DNA of 64,000 nucleotides. Source: Mycobacterium basiliense (GTDB taxonomy: Bacteria; Actinomycetota; Actinomycetes; Mycobacteriales; Mycobacteriaceae). The stretch lies in assembly GCF_900292015.1 (NCBI RefSeq), contig NZ_LR130759.1:124001-188000 (forward strand). The letters are read 5' to 3'. A program made the translations under genes and the position numbers. Shown here one piece after another: positions 9,827-19,725 of this stretch; position 1 is the first letter of the stretch, and each line of letters begins with the position of its first letter. The notes under the pieces were generated by a model that saw only the letters and a list, made by a program, of their open reading frames with translations, was not told where the DNA came from and searched no databases.

Positions 9827-10227
9827 CAGTCCTGTCCGCTCTGTTCGGAGTATTCGGCGGCGCTCAACAGCGCTCCCAGCTCGTCGACCCGCACCCTCAC
9901 CAGCCAACCTGCGCCGTAGGGGTCGGTGCCAATCACCGCGGGGTCCTCCACCACGGCGGCGTTGATCTCGACGACCTCACCAGAGACCGGTGCGATCAAA
10001 TCCGAGACCGTCTTGGTGGATTCGATCTCGCCGAAGTTGTCACCGGCGGAGATGGTGTCGCCGACCTCCGGAAGCTGGATGAAGACCAGGTCGCCGAGGG
10101 CTTCCACGGCCACCGAAGTGATGCCGATGCGGACCGGCGTCTCGGGCGGTGTGGCTCCGGGTGCGAGGTCGATCCACTCGTGGTCGGTGGTGTAGCTGAG
10201 GTGGCCGGGGATGTCGCGGTCGGTCAT
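9826..10227 (-). CDS. gcvH: Glycine cleavage system H protein
   Basis: 133 residues, normal for GcvH. It carries the lipoyl arm that shuttles the aminomethyl group between GcvP, GcvT and the L protein. The lipoylation site is K72 within [12 protein letters not shown], and the fold ends with [16 protein letters not shown] 10227 gives the standard N-terminus; the longer open frame upstream has no GcvH similarity. It lies 53 bp downstream of gcvT and overlaps glyA by one base. No gene for the L protein (dihydrolipoamide dehydrogenase) is present here, so that subunit must come from elsewhere. Confidence 0.96.
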   Translation of the reverse strand: MTDRDIPGHLSYTTDHEWIDLAPGATPPETPVRIGITSVAVEALGDLVFIQLPEVGDTISAGDNFGEIESTKTVSDLIAPVSGEVVEINAAVVEDPAVIGTDPYGAGWLVRVRVDELGALLSAAEYSEQSGQD

Positions 10228-10280
10228 GAGTGGCTTTCTGACGTAGGGGACGGGGTTTGTTGCGGGGGTGTCGATGACGG

Positions 10281-11408
10281 CTAGGAGGGTTTCGGCCGGG
10301 CGTAGAACGGCGTGGAGACCACGCGGAACCGTTCCATGGTGCCGCGGATGTTCACCGCCACAACCGAATTGACTTCCGCTGAGCCTAGGTCGAGGTAGCA
10401 CAACGCGATTGGGTACCCCAGCGTGGGCGAGGGCGCGCCCGACGTGATCGTTCCGATCTGCTGGTGGCCGTTTTCGGTGTGCACGGTGTACCCGGCGCGG
10501 GCGGCGCGTTTACCGAGACCTTGCAGTCCGACCAATGCGCGGCTCGGGGTCCGGGTCGATAGTTCGGCAAGGGCGTCGCGGCCGACGAAGTCCTTCTCCA
10601 GTCGGACGGTTCGGCCCAGACCGGCCTCGTACGGGTTGGTGTCTAGGGAAAGTTCGTGGCCGTAGAGCGGCATGCCTGCTTCCAGTCGCAGGGTGTCGCG
10701 GCAAGCCAATCCCGCCGGGACTACGCCGTCGGGCGATCCGGCGTCGAGCAACAATCGCCACAACTCGGCGGCATGGTCGTTGTCGACGTAAAGCTCAAAT
10801 CCGTCCTCGCCGGTGTACCCGGTGCGTGCCAGCAATACCGGTGTCCCACCTATCCGAATAGGGGCGGCCGCATAGTACTTGAGCTCGGCAACCGTGCCGC
10901 GGTCAAGGGGTGCGACGACCTTGCCCAGCACGCGCTCGGCGACGGGTCCCTGCAACGCGATGAGAGCGGTCTGGGCCGAGCGGTCGGTGATGGTGGCGTC
11001 GAATCCCGCGGCGCGTTGCCTTAGCGCGGCGCACACCGCCGCCGTGTTGGCGGCATTGGCCACCACAACGAAATGGTCTTCGGTGAGTCGATAGGTGACC
11101 AGATCGTCGATAACTCCGCCGTCTTGGCCGCACAACAGCGAGTATTTGGCCTTGCCGACGGGAACCGAGGCAAAGGCGCCCACCAGCGCGTAGTCGAGAG
11201 CCGCGGCGCCTTGCGGACCGACGACATCAATCTCGCCCATGTGGGACAGATCGAATAGCCCGGCCGTGCTGCGTACCGCGTGGTGTTCGGCCAACTCACT
11301 GCCGTATCGCACCGGCATCTGCCAGCCGGCGAAGTCGGTGAAACGCGCGCCGAGTGCTTGATGCTCCCCCAGGAGGGGCGAGGACGGTGTGTCCAAGGTG
11401 GTTGTCAT
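10281..11408 (-). CDS. gcvT: Aminomethyltransferase (glycine cleavage T protein)
   Basis: 375 residues, typical of GcvT. It transfers the one-carbon unit from the H-protein arm to THF, giving 5,10-methylene-THF and ammonia. Recognised blocks: FDLSHMGEIDVVGP near the N-terminus, NAANTAAV, RTGYTGEDGFELY and CRDTLRLEAGMPLYGHEL, then the C-terminal barrel. It differs clearly from what I recall of M. tuberculosis GcvT (Rv2211c), so it may be a second, operon-specific copy. It lies 24 bp after gcvP. Confidence 0.95.
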   Translation of the reverse strand: MTTTLDTPSSPLLGEHQALGARFTDFAGWQMPVRYGSELAEHHAVRSTAGLFDLSHMGEIDVVGPQGAAALDYALVGAFASVPVGKAKYSLLCGQDGGVIDDLVTYRLTEDHFVVVANAANTAAVCAALRQRAAGFDATITDRSAQTALIALQGPVAERVLGKVVAPLDRGTVAELKYYAAAPIRIGGTPVLLARTGYTGEDGFELYVDNDHAAELWRLLLDAGSPDGVVPAGLACRDTLRLEAGMPLYGHELSLDTNPYEAGLGRTVRLEKDFVGRDALAELSTRTPSRALVGLQGLGKRAARAGYTVHTENGHQQIGTITSGAPSPTLGYPIALCYLDLGSAEVNSVVAVNIRGTMERFRVVSTPFYARPKPS

Positions 11409-11432
11409 ACGTACCTCCTCAAGGCCAAGTGG

Positions 11433-14300
11433 TTAGAGCGCCGCGGTCTCCGCTAGTGGTTTCGACTCGAATGCCTCCACGTCGGGACACGAGCAGACGA
11501 GGTTTCGGTCGCCGTGCGCGCCGTCGATGCGCCGTACCGGGGGCCAGTATTTGTCGACGGTCAGATGGGGCGCGGGGAAGGCGGCCGTACTCCGTGAGTA
11601 CGGCAGGTCCCAGGTGTCCGCGCACACCATTTCGGCGGTGTGTGGCGCCTGCCGCAGTGGGCTCGACTCGAGCGGCCATTCGCCCCAGACGACCATGTCG
11701 ATCTCGTTACGGATGGCGATCATCGCGTCGATGAAGCGATCGAGTTCGGCGAGGTCCTCGGACTCAGTCGGCTCAACCATCAGCGTGCCCTTGACGGGAA
11801 AGGACAGTGTCGGAGCGTGGAATCCGTAGTCGATGAGCCGCTTGGCGACGTCCTCTGCGGTCACCCCCGAGCGACGAGTCAGCTCCCGCAGATCCAGGAT
11901 GCACTCGTGAGCCACCAAACCGTGTGGCCCGGTGTACAGCACGGGGTAGTGCTCGTTGAGTCTGGCGGCCACGTAATTGGCGGCCAGAACGGCGGTCTTG
12001 GTTGCCGCGCTCAACCCGGCGGCTCCCATCAGTGCGATGTACGCCCAGGTGATCGGGAGGATACCCGCCGATCCGTAGGCCGCGGCCGCGATCGGGGAGT
12101 TGGCCGAGTGGTCGCACGGGTCGCCCGGCAGGAATGGCGCCAGGTGCGCGCGCACCGCCACCGGTCCGACGCCCGGACCGCCTCCACCGTGTGGGATGCA
12201 GAATGTCTTGTGCAGGTTCAGATGTGACACATCACCGCCGAAGTGTCCCGGTCGTGCAATCCCCACCAGCGCGTTGAGGTTGGCGCCGTCGATGTACACC
12301 TGCCCGCCCGCTTGATGAACCAGATCGCACACACCGGTGACGCCGGGTTCGTAGACGCCGTGGGTGGATGGGTAGGTCAGCATGATGGCTGCGAGCTCGG
12401 TGCGGTGGGCGCTGATCTTGGCCCGCAGATCGGCGAGGTCGATACTGCCGTCTTCCGCGGTGCCCACCACGACCACCCGCATTCCGGCCAGTACCGCCGA
12501 CGCCGCGTTGGTGCCGTGCGCCGACTGCGGGATCAGACACACCCGCCTCTGCTGCTCACCACGGCTGGCGTGGTAGGCGCGGATGGCCAGCAGGCCGGCG
12601 AGCTCACCTTGGGAGCCCGCATTGGGCTGCAGCGATACTCGGTCATAGCCGGTGATCTCGGCCAACCAGCGTTCCAGACCGGTGATCAGTTCCCGATAGC
12701 CGCCGGTTTGCTCGGCGGGCGCGTGTGGGTGGATGTTGGCGAAGTTGGGCCAGCTGATGGGTGCCATCTCCACTGCGGAATTGAGCTTCATGGTGCACGA
12801 CCCCAGCGGAATCATGCTGCGGTCCAAGGCCAGGTCACGATCGGACAGCCTGCGCAAGAACCGCATCATCGCTGTCTCGGAACGGTGTTCGTGGAACACC
12901 CGGTGCTGCAGGTAGGGCGTCGTTCGGGTCAGCCCGGAACGGAGGCCCGACCGGCCCGGCACGACCCGTTCGACACCAAAAGCCTTGACTACCAATGTGG
13001 TGATCTCGGCGGTGGTGGTCTCATCGCAGCTGATCCCAACGTGATCGGCGTCGGCCAGTCGCAGATTTACCCCGAGGGTTTTCGCGCGCGCAACCAATTC
13101 GCCGGCGCGCTGGGGAGTCTTGACCAACACCGTGTCGAAGAACTGGTCGTGTACTACGGTGTGGCCGCCGTGGCGCAGGCTGGCCGCAACCGAAACTGCG
13201 TGCGCGTGCACTCGAGACGCGATGTCCCGCAATCCCTCCGGGCCGTGGTAGACGGCGTACATCGCGGCGACGTTGGCCAGTAGGGCCTGGGCGGTGCAGA
13301 TGTTGCTGGTGGCCTTGTCACGGCGGATATGCTGTTCGCGAGTCTGCAGGGCAAGCCGATATGCGGCCGCGCCGTCGACGTCCTTGGATACCCCTACCAG
13401 GCGGCCCGGCAGCGCGCGTTCCAAGCCGCTGCGCACGGCCAGATACCCAGCGTGCGGCCCGCCGAAGAACAGCGGAACGCCAAACCGTTGCGCCGAACCG
13501 ACTGCAATGTCGGCGCCGAGTTCACCGGGCGGGGTCAATAGGGTCAGCGAAAGCAGATCGGTCGCAACAGTGGACATGGCGCTACGGGCTTTCGCGGCGG
13601 TGATCAGCGCGCTCAGATCGCGCACGGCGCCACTGGCCCCGGGTGATTGCAGTACGATGCCGAAAAAGTCGCCGTCGGGCAAAGGCGCGGAGACGTCGAC
13701 AAGTTCGATCTCGATATCCACCGCCGCCGCGCGGGTCCGCAGTACCGAAAGTGTCTGGGGAAAGCAGTCGTCGTCGACCAAGAGACGCGCCGACGGGTTG
13801 TTGTTGGACCGACGCATCAGCAGCATCGCCTCGACCACCGCGGTGGCCTCGTCCAGCAACGAGGCGCCGGCCAACGGCAACCCGGTGAGGTCTTCGATCA
13901 CGGTTTGGAAGGTCAGTAGCGCTTCCAGGCGACCCTGGGATATCTCCGGCTGGTAGGGCGTGTAGGCGGTGTACCAGGCCGGCGATTCGAGGAGATTGCG
14001 GCGCAGCACTTCCGGAGTAACACACGGCGAGTAGCCTTGGCCGATCATCGACACCCGGACCGTATTGCGGCCAGCGATCGCAGCCAGATCGGTGAGCACC
14101 TGTTGCTCGGTCCGCGCCGCGGGCAACGCCATCGGTGCGGAGTTGCGGATCTGAGCCGGCACGGCGGCATCGGTCAATTCGTCAAGGCTCGCGTACCCGA
14201 CGGCATCGAGCATGTGTGCGGTCGCGACGGGATCGGGGCCGATATGGCGCGGAACAAAACTCGACGCCGCGGTGGCGCCGCAAGAAGGCTGATCATGCAT
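11433..14300 (-). CDS. gcvP: Glycine dehydrogenase (aminomethyl-transferring), glycine cleavage P protein
   Basis: 955 residues, the usual length for the single-chain homodimeric P protein (M. tuberculosis GcvB is 941). It decarboxylates glycine with PLP and passes the aminomethyl group to GcvH. The N-terminus [10 protein letters not shown] is the standard opening. The PLP lysine lies in [17 protein letters not shown] in the C-terminal half. The ATG at 14300 was chosen because upstream in-frame codons lie inside the glycine riboswitch. It is the first gene of the operon gcvP-gcvT-gcvH-glyA-sdaA, under glycine sensing by the tandem aptamers just upstream. Confidence 0.96.
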   Translation of the reverse strand: MHDQPSCGATAASSFVPRHIGPDPVATAHMLDAVGYASLDELTDAAVPAQIRNSAPMALPAARTEQQVLTDLAAIAGRNTVRVSMIGQGYSPCVTPEVLRRNLLESPAWYTAYTPYQPEISQGRLEALLTFQTVIEDLTGLPLAGASLLDEATAVVEAMLLMRRSNNNPSARLLVDDDCFPQTLSVLRTRAAAVDIEIELVDVSAPLPDGDFFGIVLQSPGASGAVRDLSALITAAKARSAMSTVATDLLSLTLLTPPGELGADIAVGSAQRFGVPLFFGGPHAGYLAVRSGLERALPGRLVGVSKDVDGAAAYRLALQTREQHIRRDKATSNICTAQALLANVAAMYAVYHGPEGLRDIASRVHAHAVSVAASLRHGGHTVVHDQFFDTVLVKTPQRAGELVARAKTLGVNLRLADADHVGISCDETTTAEITTLVVKAFGVERVVPGRSGLRSGLTRTTPYLQHRVFHEHRSETAMMRFLRRLSDRDLALDRSMIPLGSCTMKLNSAVEMAPISWPNFANIHPHAPAEQTGGYRELITGLERWLAEITGYDRVSLQPNAGSQGELAGLLAIRAYHASRGEQQRRVCLIPQSAHGTNAASAVLAGMRVVVVGTAEDGSIDLADLRAKISAHRTELAAIMLTYPSTHGVYEPGVTGVCDLVHQAGGQVYIDGANLNALVGIARPGHFGGDVSHLNLHKTFCIPHGGGGPGVGPVAVRAHLAPFLPGDPCDHSANSPIAAAAYGSAGILPITWAYIALMGAAGLSAATKTAVLAANYVAARLNEHYPVLYTGPHGLVAHECILDLRELTRRSGVTAEDVAKRLIDYGFHAPTLSFPVKGTLMVEPTESEDLAELDRFIDAMIAIRNEIDMVVWGEWPLESSPLRQAPHTAEMVCADTWDLPYSRSTAAFPAPHLTVDKYWPPVRRIDGAHGDRNLVCSCPDVEAFESKPLAETAAL

Positions 14301-14354
14301 TTCGGACAAGGGGCAACTCCGGTTCCAGTGGGCCCGGGCGCACCGGGCTGGTTG

Positions 14355-14556
14355 CTCCCTCCCCGCTCTGTCCTGAAACCTGAGAGTCTGTGGCCTCGCG
14401 CGACGGCGACGCCCGTACACCTTCGGTAAGGCACGGCCGTTACGACCGATCCTTGTCTCCAGAGTTGCCTCGGCGGTGCGGTACTGGGGCCTGAGAGATT
14501 CCCGGGGAGGAGATTGCTCCTACGGCGCCTCGACATCGAGGTTTCTCCCGCATCGC
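14355..14556 (-). promoter_or_regulatory. Tandem glycine riboswitch upstream of gcvP
   Basis: Read on the minus strand, two successive glycine aptamers are recognisable. The first opens with GCGGGAGAAACC, has GCCGTAGGAGCAA and CTCTCAGGCCCCAG, and closes around CGAGGCAACTCTGGAGA. The second has ACCGAAGG, ACTCTCAGGTTTCAGGAC and AGCGGGGAGG. These are the consensus blocks of the gcvT-type glycine riboswitch in tandem arrangement. About 55 nt separate it from the gcvP ATG and hold a short CCCGG/CCGGG hairpin without a U-tract. Glycine would be expected to turn the catabolic operon on. No intrinsic terminator is evident, so the output mechanism is open. Confidence 0.93.
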
Positions 14557-14822
14557 GTCAATGGCTATTTATTTGTAACGCGAAGTGAAGATACACAGTG
14601 ACCAGCTGGCTTGTCACTCCCCAATTTTCGCAGCGCAACGAAGATGGCCCGAGCAATTTCGCGGCTTGGCGCGCAGGAACGTGGGCCGGGTAGATGTCAA
14701 AGATGCACGCGCACAATATCTTCGCAAGACGAAATTCGCTCGAAGGGAACAGCCCGGAGAATGCGCCGCCTGATCCGATGGGCTGCTGTGATCTATCGCA
14801 CAAGGCCGTGCGGCGCCGACGG

Positions 14823-15529
14823 TTACGCGTCTCCGCCGCTCATGCGCGCAGATTCGGGTAGATCGAGGTAGCGCTCCAGGTTGCGGTGCATGTTGATCAC
14901 CCGCCGCTCTTCACCGGAGAGCGTCAGGTGGGTGAAGCCGGGCTGACGCAAGCCACGCTGGATCCCGGGGAGCACCCGGATGTCCTGTTGGCTTCGATTT
15001 CGACGGTCAGGGTGGCGTAGCAGCGAAAGTCGCTCAGATGGCACCAGGCAATATCGTCGGGTGTCGAGTCCAGGTATTCGATCAGTGGGATCGCGTTGAT
15101 GTCGAGATTGACGAAGACCAATCCCTCCCAGGTGTCGACCCTGGCCGGCGCCAGCGGGAAGTTGGACAGCCTCAGCGAGCCGAAACGCTTGCGGTTGGGC
15201 ACTCGCTTGAGCGTGCCGGCCAGGTCCCAGGTCCAGCCGTGGTAGCCGCACTTCAACTCACGCAGCCCCGAACCGGAGCCCACGCACAGCGAGTTGCCGC
15301 GATGACGACAGGCATTCTGAAAAGCGCGCAGCACGCCGTCCTCGCCTCGTATGATCAGTGAACTGTATGGGCCACAGCGGTATTCAAAATGGTCGCCGGG
15401 TTCTGCGACATGGTCGACCATGCAGGCAAGCTGCCACAACCTTGGCCACATTCGTTCGATCTCTAGTTGGGCGAATGCGATCGCGTCCTGATCGCGGGTC
15501 CGGGCCGTATCGCCGGTGGTCATGCTCAT
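14823..15529 (-). pseudogene. Rieske non-heme iron oxygenase alpha subunit, internally deleted and frameshifted
   Basis: From 15529 the frame reads as a normal Rieske domain, with the 2Fe-2S ligands in CRHRGNSL and CGYHGWTW, up to about residue 190 (TLTVEIEANRT). It then leaves the family near base 15000 and stops at 14924. In another frame, downstream, the family's end reappears (LPGIQRGL, then HRNLERYLDL). The catalytic domain, normally about 200 residues with the iron-binding His-His-Asp site, is missing. A single deletion with loss of frame explains this. It lies 11 bp upstream of the amidohydrolase gene on the same strand, suggesting a former two-gene operon. An intact Rieske gene exists at 33747-34937. 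Confidence 0.85.
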
Positions 15530-15540
15530 CGGATGGTCTC

Positions 15541-17301
15541 TTAACGCGCTCCGCGGACCAGCCGGCCGGGACGGGCCCCGGTGTCGACGCCGTTGCGCCG
15601 GGTCACCGCACCGCTGACGATCGTGGCCGTGTATCCGCTTGCGCCCTGCAAGATCCGATGGCCACCGGCGGGCAGGTCGTAGGCCATCGCCGCAGGATGC
15701 AGTCGCAGCGCCGCCATGTCGATGACGTTGATATCGGCCTTCTTTCCCCGCTCGATGGTGCCGCGGTCGGTGAGGCCGAACAGGTGCGCCGTATCGCGGG
15801 CCTGCTTGCGGATCACGTATTCCAGCGGCAATTTCCTGCCGCGCCGCCGGTCGCGAGCCCAGTGCGTCAACAAGAAAGTGGGGTAAGAGGCGTCGCAGAT
15901 CATGCCGCAGTGTGCCCCGCCGTCCGAGAGCCCCAGCACGCCCGTAGGGTGCAGCATCATTTCGCGGATCGCGTCGCAGTTGCCGTCCGCGTAGTTAAAC
16001 AGCGGCAGCATCAGCATGGCGCTGGCGTTCGCTTCGAGCATGAGGTCGTACAGCGTCGCCAACGGGTCCTCACCCTGGGCGGCGGCGATCGCCGCGACGG
16101 TCCGGTCAGGCGTCGGCTCATAGTCGGGTGGATCGCCGAGTGCATAAAGACGTCCCAGGGAGTACTGCACGAACGCGGACATGCCGTCGAACAGCACCGT
16201 GGGGTCGATAGGCAGATCCTCCTCGGCCAGGATCGCGGCTTTGACCGCGGGATCGGCCAGGCGCTGCGCGAGCTCGTCGCGGCTGCATTCGGCCTTGAGC
16301 CGGCGGTACGTGGGCCGATGGCCAAAAGCATGGTGGCCTTGGAAGCCGATCATCATCCCGAACGGGCGCGCGGCGATCTGCGGGTGCAGTCGACTGCCGG
16401 CCGCGTGCGCGTCCGCGGAGAGGGCCAGCTGCTCGCGCCACAGGTTCGGGTCGGCGTCGACCTGGATCAGCGCGAACGACACGGGTCGGTCGATCTCGGC
16501 GCCCAACCGCCGCATCCAGTCGAGTTCCTTCTTAGGCCCGACGATGTCCTCCCCGGCGGCGCCTTGCGGGGCGAGCTCGAAGACTGCCTGCCCGCCGGCC
16601 GCCATCGCACGGCCTAGCCCGAACAGCTCGTCTTCGGCCGCAAACGTTCCGGGCACCGGCTCACCGTCCATGGCGCGGTGGGCCAGCGTGCGCGACGTCG
16701 AGAATCCGAGCGCGCCGGCTTCGATACCTTCGGTGACCAACCTGCCCATGGCCGCGATATCGTCCGGCGTTGCCGGCTCGTTTCGGGCGCCGCGGTCACC
16801 CATCGTGTAGGCGCGGACGGCGCCGTGGGCGATCTGGCTGCCTACGTCGATCGCGAACTTCCGGTTGCCGATCGCGTCGAGGTATTCGGGGTAGCTCTCC
16901 CAGCCCCAGGTGATGCCCTCGGTGAGCGCGGTACCGGGGATGTCCTCGACACCCTCCATCAGTTTGATCAGCCAGTCCTCGCTGCCGGGGCGAACCGGCG
17001 CGAAACCGACGCCGCAATTGCCGGTGATGACCGTTGTCACGCCGTGTCCGCTCGACGGCTCGAGTGAGCCGTCCCAACTCACCTGACCGTCGTAGTGGGT
17101 GTGGATGTCGACGAAGCCGGGGGCCACCACCTGACCGGTTGCGTCGATGGTTTCGGCCGACTCGCCACCCAGCTGCGGGTCGTTGACGCCACGGCGGACG
17201 ATGTCGACGATCTTGCCGTCCCTGATGCCGATGTCGGCGAGATAACGCTGAGCGCCGGTGCCGTCAATGACATCGCCGCCGACGATCTTCAAATCAAACA
17301 T
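15541..17301 (-). CDS. N-acyl-D-amino-acid deacylase / D-aminoacylase-type amidohydrolase
   Basis: 586 residues, full length for this amidohydrolase subgroup. Metal ligands of the TIM barrel are visible: [14 protein letters not shown] near residue 60 (HxH), a downstream [10 protein letters not shown] block, and the late [12 protein letters not shown] segment with the catalytic Asp. The N-terminus ([14 protein letters not shown]) is the small beta-sandwich domain. Such enzymes cleave N-acyl groups from amino acids or related cyclic amides; the substrate is not determined. It is preceded by a perfect 8-bp-arm palindrome at 17378-17398 and followed by the decayed Rieske gene. Confidence 0.85.
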   Translation of the reverse strand: MFDLKIVGGDVIDGTGAQRYLADIGIRDGKIVDIVRRGVNDPQLGGESAETIDATGQVVAPGFVDIHTHYDGQVSWDGSLEPSSGHGVTTVITGNCGVGFAPVRPGSEDWLIKLMEGVEDIPGTALTEGITWGWESYPEYLDAIGNRKFAIDVGSQIAHGAVRAYTMGDRGARNEPATPDDIAAMGRLVTEGIEAGALGFSTSRTLAHRAMDGEPVPGTFAAEDELFGLGRAMAAGGQAVFELAPQGAAGEDIVGPKKELDWMRRLGAEIDRPVSFALIQVDADPNLWREQLALSADAHAAGSRLHPQIAARPFGMMIGFQGHHAFGHRPTYRRLKAECSRDELAQRLADPAVKAAILAEEDLPIDPTVLFDGMSAFVQYSLGRLYALGDPPDYEPTPDRTVAAIAAAQGEDPLATLYDLMLEANASAMLMLPLFNYADGNCDAIREMMLHPTGVLGLSDGGAHCGMICDASYPTFLLTHWARDRRRGRKLPLEYVIRKQARDTAHLFGLTDRGTIERGKKADINVIDMAALRLHPAAMAYDLPAGGHRILQGASGYTATIVSGAVTRRNGVDTGARPGRLVRGAR

Positions 17302-17377
17302 GAGTTCCTCTGAGCCTCTTTCTGGTCACCCGGCTGCGATGCAAGACAGGGCGGCGATCCCGGAACCGAACAATCAT

Positions 17378-17398
17378 TACGCTACGCCAAGTAGCGTA
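17378..17398. promoter_or_regulatory. Palindromic operator candidate upstream of the amidohydrolase
   Basis: TACGCTAC and GTAGCGTA form perfect 8-bp arms around a 5-bp spacer (GCCAA), centred about 87 bp upstream of the amidohydrolase start. The size suits a dimeric TetR- or GntR-type repressor. No regulator gene lies directly beside it. The remaining bases of the 301-bp gap between the divergent genes (17302-17602) show nothing else that I can support. Confidence 0.6.
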
Positions 17399-17602
17399 TC
17401 TCCGACCGTATTCCCCCCGGATGGGTTGAGTCAATGAATCGCGAGCAAAGCATGGATGGCCTCGGCCAGCCGCGGTGCGGTGAGCGTGTCCACTACCGGA
17501 GACCGGTCGGCACGACCAGTCGCCGGTCATCGCAGTTCGCTGATTGATCGACTCACAACCGAACCCGGTCCAGGACCGTGGTGACGTTGATAGGTTCTGG
17601 GG

Positions 17603-18652
17603 ATGCTCTTCGCGGCACTGCGCGACATGCAATGGAGAAAGCGTCGCCTTGTTATCGCGGTCCTTAGCACTGGGCTGATTTTTGGAATGACGCTGGTTTT
17701 GACCGGGCTTGCAAACGGCTTCCGGGTCGAGGCTCGGCACACCGTCGATTCGCTAGGTGTGGACATATTTGTGGTCAAGCAGGGCTCGGCCGGGCCGTTT
17801 TTGGGTTCAACGCCTTTCCCCGATGTTGACCTGGCTCGGGTGGCCGCCGAGCCCGGCGTCGCCGCCGCGGCCCCGTTGGGGTGTGTCGGCACGATCATGA
17901 AAGAAGGCACGTCAACCCGAAACGTCACTGCTTTCGGCGCGCCGGAGCACGGACCGGGGATGCCGCAGATTTCAGAGGGCAGGGCGCCAGCGAAACCGGG
18001 CGAGGTCGCGGTCTCTAGCACGTTGGGCAGGCACCTCGGTGACACGCTGGAAATTGGCGCGCACACGTTGCGAATTGTGGGCATCGTGCCCAACTCCACC
18101 GCACTGGCCAAGATCCCCAACATCTTTCTGACCACCGCTGGGCTGCAACAAGTGGCCTACAACAGGCAGCCGATGGTCACATCGATCGGGGTTGACGGCA
18201 CGCCCCAGCGCCTTCCGGATGGCTACCAGACCTACGACCGTGAGGGCGCTGTCAATGATCTGTTGCGGCCGTTGAAGGTCGCGGTGAACTCGATCTCGAT
18301 CGTGGCCGTTTTGCTGTGGATCGTCGCGGCGATGATCGTCGGATCGGTGGTGTATTTGTCCGCGCTGGAGCGCCTGCGCGATTTCGCGGTGTTCAAGGCC
18401 ATTGGCACGCCGACGCGCGCGATCATGTCCGGGCTGGCGTTGCAGGCGCTGGTGGTTTCCCTGCTTGCGGCGGGCGTGGGTGTCGTCCTTTCGAAGCTGC
18501 TGGCGCCGCTGTTTCCGATGATTGTCGCGGTGCCCGTCGGTGCCTACCTGGCGCTCCCGGTGGTGGCGATCGGGATCGGCCTGTTGGCCAGTCTTGCGGG
18601 ACTGAAACGGGTAGTCACCGTCGATCCCGCGCTTGCGTTCGGAGGTCCGTGA
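17603..18652 (+). CDS. ABC transporter permease, FtsX/MacB type (Rv0072-like)
   Basis: 349 residues, the same length as M. tuberculosis Rv0072. One transmembrane helix near the N-terminus (about residues 15-35) is followed by an extracytoplasmic domain of about 190 residues. Three further helices (about 230-340) form the FtsX domain, with the SALERLRDFAVFKAIG coupling segment after the second helix. This is the MacB/LolC topology, which serves mechanotransmission or export rather than amino-acid uptake. Rv0072 is annotated as a glutamine transporter permease, but I see no support for that here. It is followed after 3 bp by the ATPase gene, so the pair is one operon. Confidence 0.87.
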   Translation: MLFAALRDMQWRKRRLVIAVLSTGLIFGMTLVLTGLANGFRVEARHTVDSLGVDIFVVKQGSAGPFLGSTPFPDVDLARVAAEPGVAAAAPLGCVGTIMKEGTSTRNVTAFGAPEHGPGMPQISEGRAPAKPGEVAVSSTLGRHLGDTLEIGAHTLRIVGIVPNSTALAKIPNIFLTTAGLQQVAYNRQPMVTSIGVDGTPQRLPDGYQTYDREGAVNDLLRPLKVAVNSISIVAVLLWIVAAMIVGSVVYLSALERLRDFAVFKAIGTPTRAIMSGLALQALVVSLLAAGVGVVLSKLLAPLFPMIVAVPVGAYLALPVVAIGIGLLASLAGLKRVVTVDPALAFGGP

Positions 18653-18655
18653 GCG

Positions 18656-19648
18656 GTGGGTGATCTCAGCATTCAGAACCTCGTCGTCGAGTACTACAGC
18701 GGTGGGTATGCCCTGCGGCCGATCAACGGTCTGAATCTGGACGTGGAGGCCGGCTCGTTGGTTATTTTGCTGGGACCGAGCGGCTGCGGAAAGACGACGC
18801 TGTTGTCCTGCCTCGGCGGCATCCTTCGGCCCAAGTCCGGGGCAATCAAGTTCGAGGACGTCGATATCACGACGCTGGAGGGCGCGGCGCTGGCCAAGTA
18901 CCGCCGGGACAAGGTCGGCATCGTGTTCCAGGCGTTCAACCTCGTACCGAGCCTTAGCGCACTCGAGAATGTGACGGTTCCGCTGCGCTCCGCCGGGATG
19001 TCGCGTGCGGCCGCCCGTCGGCGTGCCGAGGAGTTGCTGACCCGCGTCAATCTTGCCGAGCGAATGAAGCACCGCCCGGGGGATCTCAGTGGTGGGCAGC
19101 AGCAACGCGTCGCAGTCGCTCGCGCGATTGCGTTGGATCCGCCGCTGATCCTGGCCGATGAACCGACCGCGCATCTCGACTTCATCCAGGTGGAGGAGGT
19201 GTTGCGGCTGATTCGTGAACTCGCCGATGGTGATCGGGTGGTGGTGGTCGCCACGCACGACAGTCGGATGCTGCCGATGGCCGACCGGGTGGTGGAACTG
19301 ACCCCCGATTTCGCCGAATCGAATCGCCCGCCCGAAACCGTGCAGCTGGCGGCGGGCGAGGTGCTGTTCGAGCAGAGCACGATGGGCGAGCTTATCTACG
19401 TGGTAACCGACGGCGAATTCGAAATCGTGCACGAATTAGCCGACGGCGGTGAGGAATTAGTCAAGGTGGCCGGACCCGGGGACTACTTCGGTGAGATGGG
19501 CGTGCTGTTCCACATGCCGCGTTCGGCGACCGTGCGGGCTCTTAGCGACGCGACTGCGATGGGCTACACCGCGCAGGCTTTTCGGGAACGGCTCGGTGTG
19601 GGCGGCATGCGCGATCTGATCGAGCATCGCGAACTTACCAACGACTGA
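18656..19648 (+). CDS. ABC transporter ATPase fused to a cyclic-nucleotide-binding-like domain (Rv0073-like)
   Basis: 330 residues, like M. tuberculosis Rv0073. The ATPase part has Walker A (GPSGCGKTT), Q-loop (FQAFNLVPS), signature (LSGGQQQR), Walker B (LILADEPTAHLD) and H-loop (VATHD). From about residue 235 to the end it carries a CRP-type beta-roll: GELIYVVTDGEFEIV, then GDYFGEMGVLFHMPRSATV, matching the phosphate-binding cassette with the Glu and Arg that contact the cyclic phosphate. This suggests that transport may be gated by a nucleotide or a similar small ligand. GTG start 3 bp after the permease stop. Partner: the upstream FtsX-type permease. Confidence 0.9.
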   Translation: MGDLSIQNLVVEYYSGGYALRPINGLNLDVEAGSLVILLGPSGCGKTTLLSCLGGILRPKSGAIKFEDVDITTLEGAALAKYRRDKVGIVFQAFNLVPSLSALENVTVPLRSAGMSRAAARRRAEELLTRVNLAERMKHRPGDLSGGQQQRVAVARAIALDPPLILADEPTAHLDFIQVEEVLRLIRELADGDRVVVVATHDSRMLPMADRVVELTPDFAESNRPPETVQLAAGEVLFEQSTMGELIYVVTDGEFEIVHELADGGEELVKVAGPGDYFGEMGVLFHMPRSATVRALSDATAMGYTAQAFRERLGVGGMRDLIEHRELTND

Positions 19649-19725
19649 CTCGAACACCAGCCCGCTCGATGCGCCCACCGGGCGGACCCGTCGCGATGGT
19701 CAGCGCGCAGACGAGAACGAGCCCG

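Noticed and set aside
9827..9907. Longer N-terminus for GlyA
   Set aside because: It would read through the gcvH 3' end in another frame; the standard enzyme begins at 9826.
14558..14803. 81-codon open frame upstream of the glycine riboswitch
   Set aside because: No similarity, and it occupies the expected promoter region of the gcv operon.
17972..19432. 486-codon open frame antisense to the ABC transporter genes
   Set aside because: Mirror of two well-supported genes; no recognisable motif.
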